Source: DAOTTY01 sp964451095 (GTDB lineage: Bacteria; Chloroflexota; Anaerolineae; Aggregatilineales; Phototrophicaceae). Taken from it: a DNA stretch of 64,000 bases. Shown here one piece after another: positions 62,362-64,000 of the stretch. The stretch lies in contig CAYVGI010000006.1 in assembly GCA_964451095.1 (NCBI GenBank), positions 1 through 64,000 on the forward strand. Reading direction: 5' to 3'. How positions within the stretch are numbered: the stretch's first letter is position 1; each line of letters opens with the position of its first letter. Below the pieces are notes generated by a model that had not been told where the DNA came from, did no database searches, and saw only the letters and a list, made by a program, of their open reading frames with translations. A program made the translations under genes and the position numbers.

Positions 62362-63687
62362 ATGGCAAACGTGAAACCCGCCATCCCCAAGGGAATGCGC
62401 GACTTCCTACCGTCGGACATGCTCAAGCGCGAGTACGTGTTCAACACCGTGCGCGAGGTGTTCCACCTGTACGGCTTCGAGCCAATCCAGACGCCGACGA
62501 TGGAAAAGCACGAAACGCTGTTCGGCAAATATGGCGAAGACGCCGAAAACCTGATCTACAGCGCGTCCCACCAGCGCAGCAAGGAAGAGCTTGCCATGCG
62601 CTACGACCTGACGGTGCCGCTGGCACGGGTCGTCGCCCAGTACGAAAACGACCTGAACTTCCCGTTCAAGCGCTATCACATTGCCCCGGTGTGGCGCGGG
62701 GAGCGCCCCCAGCGTGGGCGCTACCGTGAGTTCTACCAGTGTGACGCGGACATTGTGGGTGTGAGCGAGATGCACGCGGACGCCGAAGTGATTGCCGTGA
62801 TTGTGACCGCGCTCAAGCGGCTGGGGTTCCCGCAGTTCACCGTGAAGATCAACAGCCGCAAGCTGCTAACCGCAATCGGCGCGTTTAGCGGTGTGCCAGA
62901 CGCACAACTGCCCGACCTGTACCGCAGCGTGGACAAGTTCGACAAGATCGGCGCGGAGGGCGTGCAAAAGGAACTGCTCGACCGGGGCATTGCCGACGAT
63001 GTGGTCGCCCGCATGATGGACTTAATCACACACAGTGAGCCGGGCGTCGCCAACTTGACCTACGTTGCAGAGCAGCTCGGCGACGCCGAAGGTGCCACGG
63101 ACGGTGTGGGCGAGCTGCGCGAACTGGCAGAATACCTGGACAACCTGAGCGTTGACCCGACCACATACGAGTTTGATTTCACGATGGTGCGTGGGCTGGG
63201 CTACTACACCGGACCGATCTTCGAGACGGTGATTACCGAGCCGAACCTGGGCAGCGTGAGCGGCGGTGGGCGCTACGACGAACTGATTGGCATGTTCCGG
63301 CGGGAGAGTATGCCCACCACTGGCACGTCGCTGGGCATAGAGCGCATCATCGACCTGATGGAAGCACTGGAGTTATATCCATCGGACATCGGTGGCACGG
63401 TGGTGCAGGCACTGGTCACAGTATTCAATAGCGATGTGCGCCCTGCCTGTGCTACTATCGCCACCGAACTACGGAATGCAGGCATCCGCACGGAGTTGTA
63501 CCTGCAAGATCGGCACATTAGCAAGCAGTTTAAGCACGCCGACCGCAAGGGCATTCCCGTGGTGGTCATCGCGGGACCGGATGAACTGGCAAAAGATGAG
63601 GTCACGCTGCGCCGCCTGCGCGACGGTGAAGAGGTCACCAGTTCCCGCGCAGAAATGCCCAGTAACATCCGCCAACTACTAACCTGA
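62362..63687 (+). CDS. hisS: Histidyl-tRNA synthetase
   Basis: HisS charges tRNA-His. The 441 residues are a class II synthetase with the motif 1 region near the start (KGMRDFLP, FEPIQTPTME), motif 2 in APVWRGERPQRGRYREFYQ (about 108-126), the histidine-A block RGLGYYTGPIFE, GGGRYDELIGMF, motif 3 GTSLGIERI and the C-terminal anticodon-binding domain (about 345-441). RGLGYY differs from the common RGLDYY at one position. GAGGAG is about 8-9 bases before the ATG. It stands alone, with its own promoter and attenuator upstream and a terminator downstream. Confidence 0.96.
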   Translation: MANVKPAIPKGMRDFLPSDMLKREYVFNTVREVFHLYGFEPIQTPTMEKHETLFGKYGEDAENLIYSASHQRSKEELAMRYDLTVPLARVVAQYENDLNFPFKRYHIAPVWRGERPQRGRYREFYQCDADIVGVSEMHADAEVIAVIVTALKRLGFPQFTVKINSRKLLTAIGAFSGVPDAQLPDLYRSVDKFDKIGAEGVQKELLDRGIADDVVARMMDLITHSEPGVANLTYVAEQLGDAEGATDGVGELRELAEYLDNLSVDPTTYEFDFTMVRGLGYYTGPIFETVITEPNLGSVSGGGRYDELIGMFRRESMPTTGTSLGIERIIDLMEALELYPSDIGGTVVQALVTVFNSDVRPACATIATELRNAGIRTELYLQDRHISKQFKHADRKGIPVVVIAGPDELAKDEVTLRRLRDGEEVTSSRAEMPSNIRQLLT

Positions 63688-63806
63688 AACCGACACTTTC
63701 GCTGATGCTTAACACGCCGATAAGCCCGGCTTAAAGCACCTGGCATACACTAACGTTAACCGAGCAGTTCCACCTAAATCCTGTGTGAGGGTGCGCCCTG
63801 TACCTG

Positions 63807-63851
63807 AACACAACAACCACCGAGCGCCTCCCCTGGGCGCTCGTTGTGTTT
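63807..63851 (+). terminator. Large hairpin terminator after hisS
   Basis: An inner 7-bp stem (GAGCGCC/GGCGCTC) and an outer 8-bp stem (AACACAAC/GTTGTGTT), with a 7-base one-sided bulge, end in a short TTT. It lies about 120 bases after the hisS stop. Confidence 0.65.
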
Positions 63852-63858
63852 CAATAGG

Positions 63859-63887
63859 TTGTGTAACATCGCGCCATCCGATGTACT
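63859..63887 (+). promoter_or_regulatory. Candidate promoter of the last gene
   Basis: TTGTGT (63859-63864), 17 bases, TGTACT (63882-63887), about 40 bases before the next ATG. The -10 is imperfect. Confidence 0.35.
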
Positions 63888-63926
63888 CTAAGCTGCGACG
63901 CGCTCGCAACCACAGGAACCCCGCCG

Positions 63927-64000
63927 ATGACTGCTGCTGACCTCTCGCTGAACAACGCCGCCGCCGATGACCGCACCTATCGCCACCGCATAAACGCCTG
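63927..64000 (+). CDS. Start of an unidentified gene, cut by the window end
   Basis: An open frame runs from ATG 63927 to the end, reading MTAADLSLNNAAADDRTYRH and five more codons. CAGGAA lies about 9 bases before the ATG. It has its own possible promoter and follows a terminator. Too short to identify. Confidence 0.55.
   Translation, partial: MTAADLSLNNAAADDRTYRHRINA

Noticed and set aside
1..64000. CRISPR arrays, insertion sequences, prophage, toxin-antitoxin or restriction systems.
   Set aside because: Read on both strands, no regular short repeats with spacers, transposases, integrases or defence nucleases were found. Uma2 proteins are the only nuclease-like family apart from the intein endonucleases and UvrC.

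Overview
The window is about 64 kb of GC-rich bacterial chromosome (roughly 60% G+C by eye) with dense coding, mostly housekeeping genes, and no phage, insertion sequence or CRISPR array that I can see. The gene set suggests a free-living member of the Chloroflexota, perhaps an Anaerolineae-like lineage. The hints are a cobalamin-dependent class II ribonucleotide reductase, a DICT-GAF sensor, runs of Uma2 proteins, a BtpA remnant and a MreBCD/MinCDE/RodA set. No rRNA or other decisive marker is present, so this placement is inference. The 100-N run with 55-bp duplicated flanks shows a short-read scaffold.

Layout. 1-12 kb: a broken BtpA-like gene, a sugar-isomerase-like gene, a Rid-family gene, PcrA helicase, a two-component pair, UvrC and a GT-C-type membrane glycosyltransferase. 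11.3-26.4 kb: a plus-strand division and cell wall (dcw) cluster: two small unknown membrane proteins, then rsmH-ftsL-ftsI-mraY-murD-ftsW-murG-(CvpA-like)-murC-murB-ftsQ-ftsA-ftsZ. mraZ, murE, murF and ddl are not in it. 26.6-31.8 kb: a class II ribonucleotide reductase interrupted by two LAGLIDADG inteins, the second placed directly before the catalytic cysteine.

32-43.4 kb: a minus-strand block with tRNA-Gln and gltX, then (in transcription order) mreB-mreC-mreD-mrdA-unknown membrane protein-minC-minD-minE-rodA. Cell elongation and division-site selection genes therefore sit in one run. The N gap falls inside mrdA, and the flanks show the gap is artificial and the gene intact. 43.5-54.5 kb: tilS, an OmpR-type regulator, the DICT-GAF protein, a secreted esterase-CapA fusion, a secreted beta-propeller-like protein, a sulfotransferase-like protein and a sugar-type substrate-binding protein. 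54.6-64 kb: the two permeases of that ABC transporter, three tandem mosaic Uma2 genes, a Trm112-like membrane-anchored protein, an EthD-like protein, xpt, a PLP decarboxylase, hisS and the start of a further gene.

The most striking regulatory find is upstream of hisS. A promoter is followed by an 11-codon ORF with a good ribosome binding site and four consecutive His codons, a potential antiterminator, and an intrinsic terminator. This has the architecture of a ribosome-mediated histidine attenuator, here placed in front of the histidyl-tRNA synthetase gene itself.
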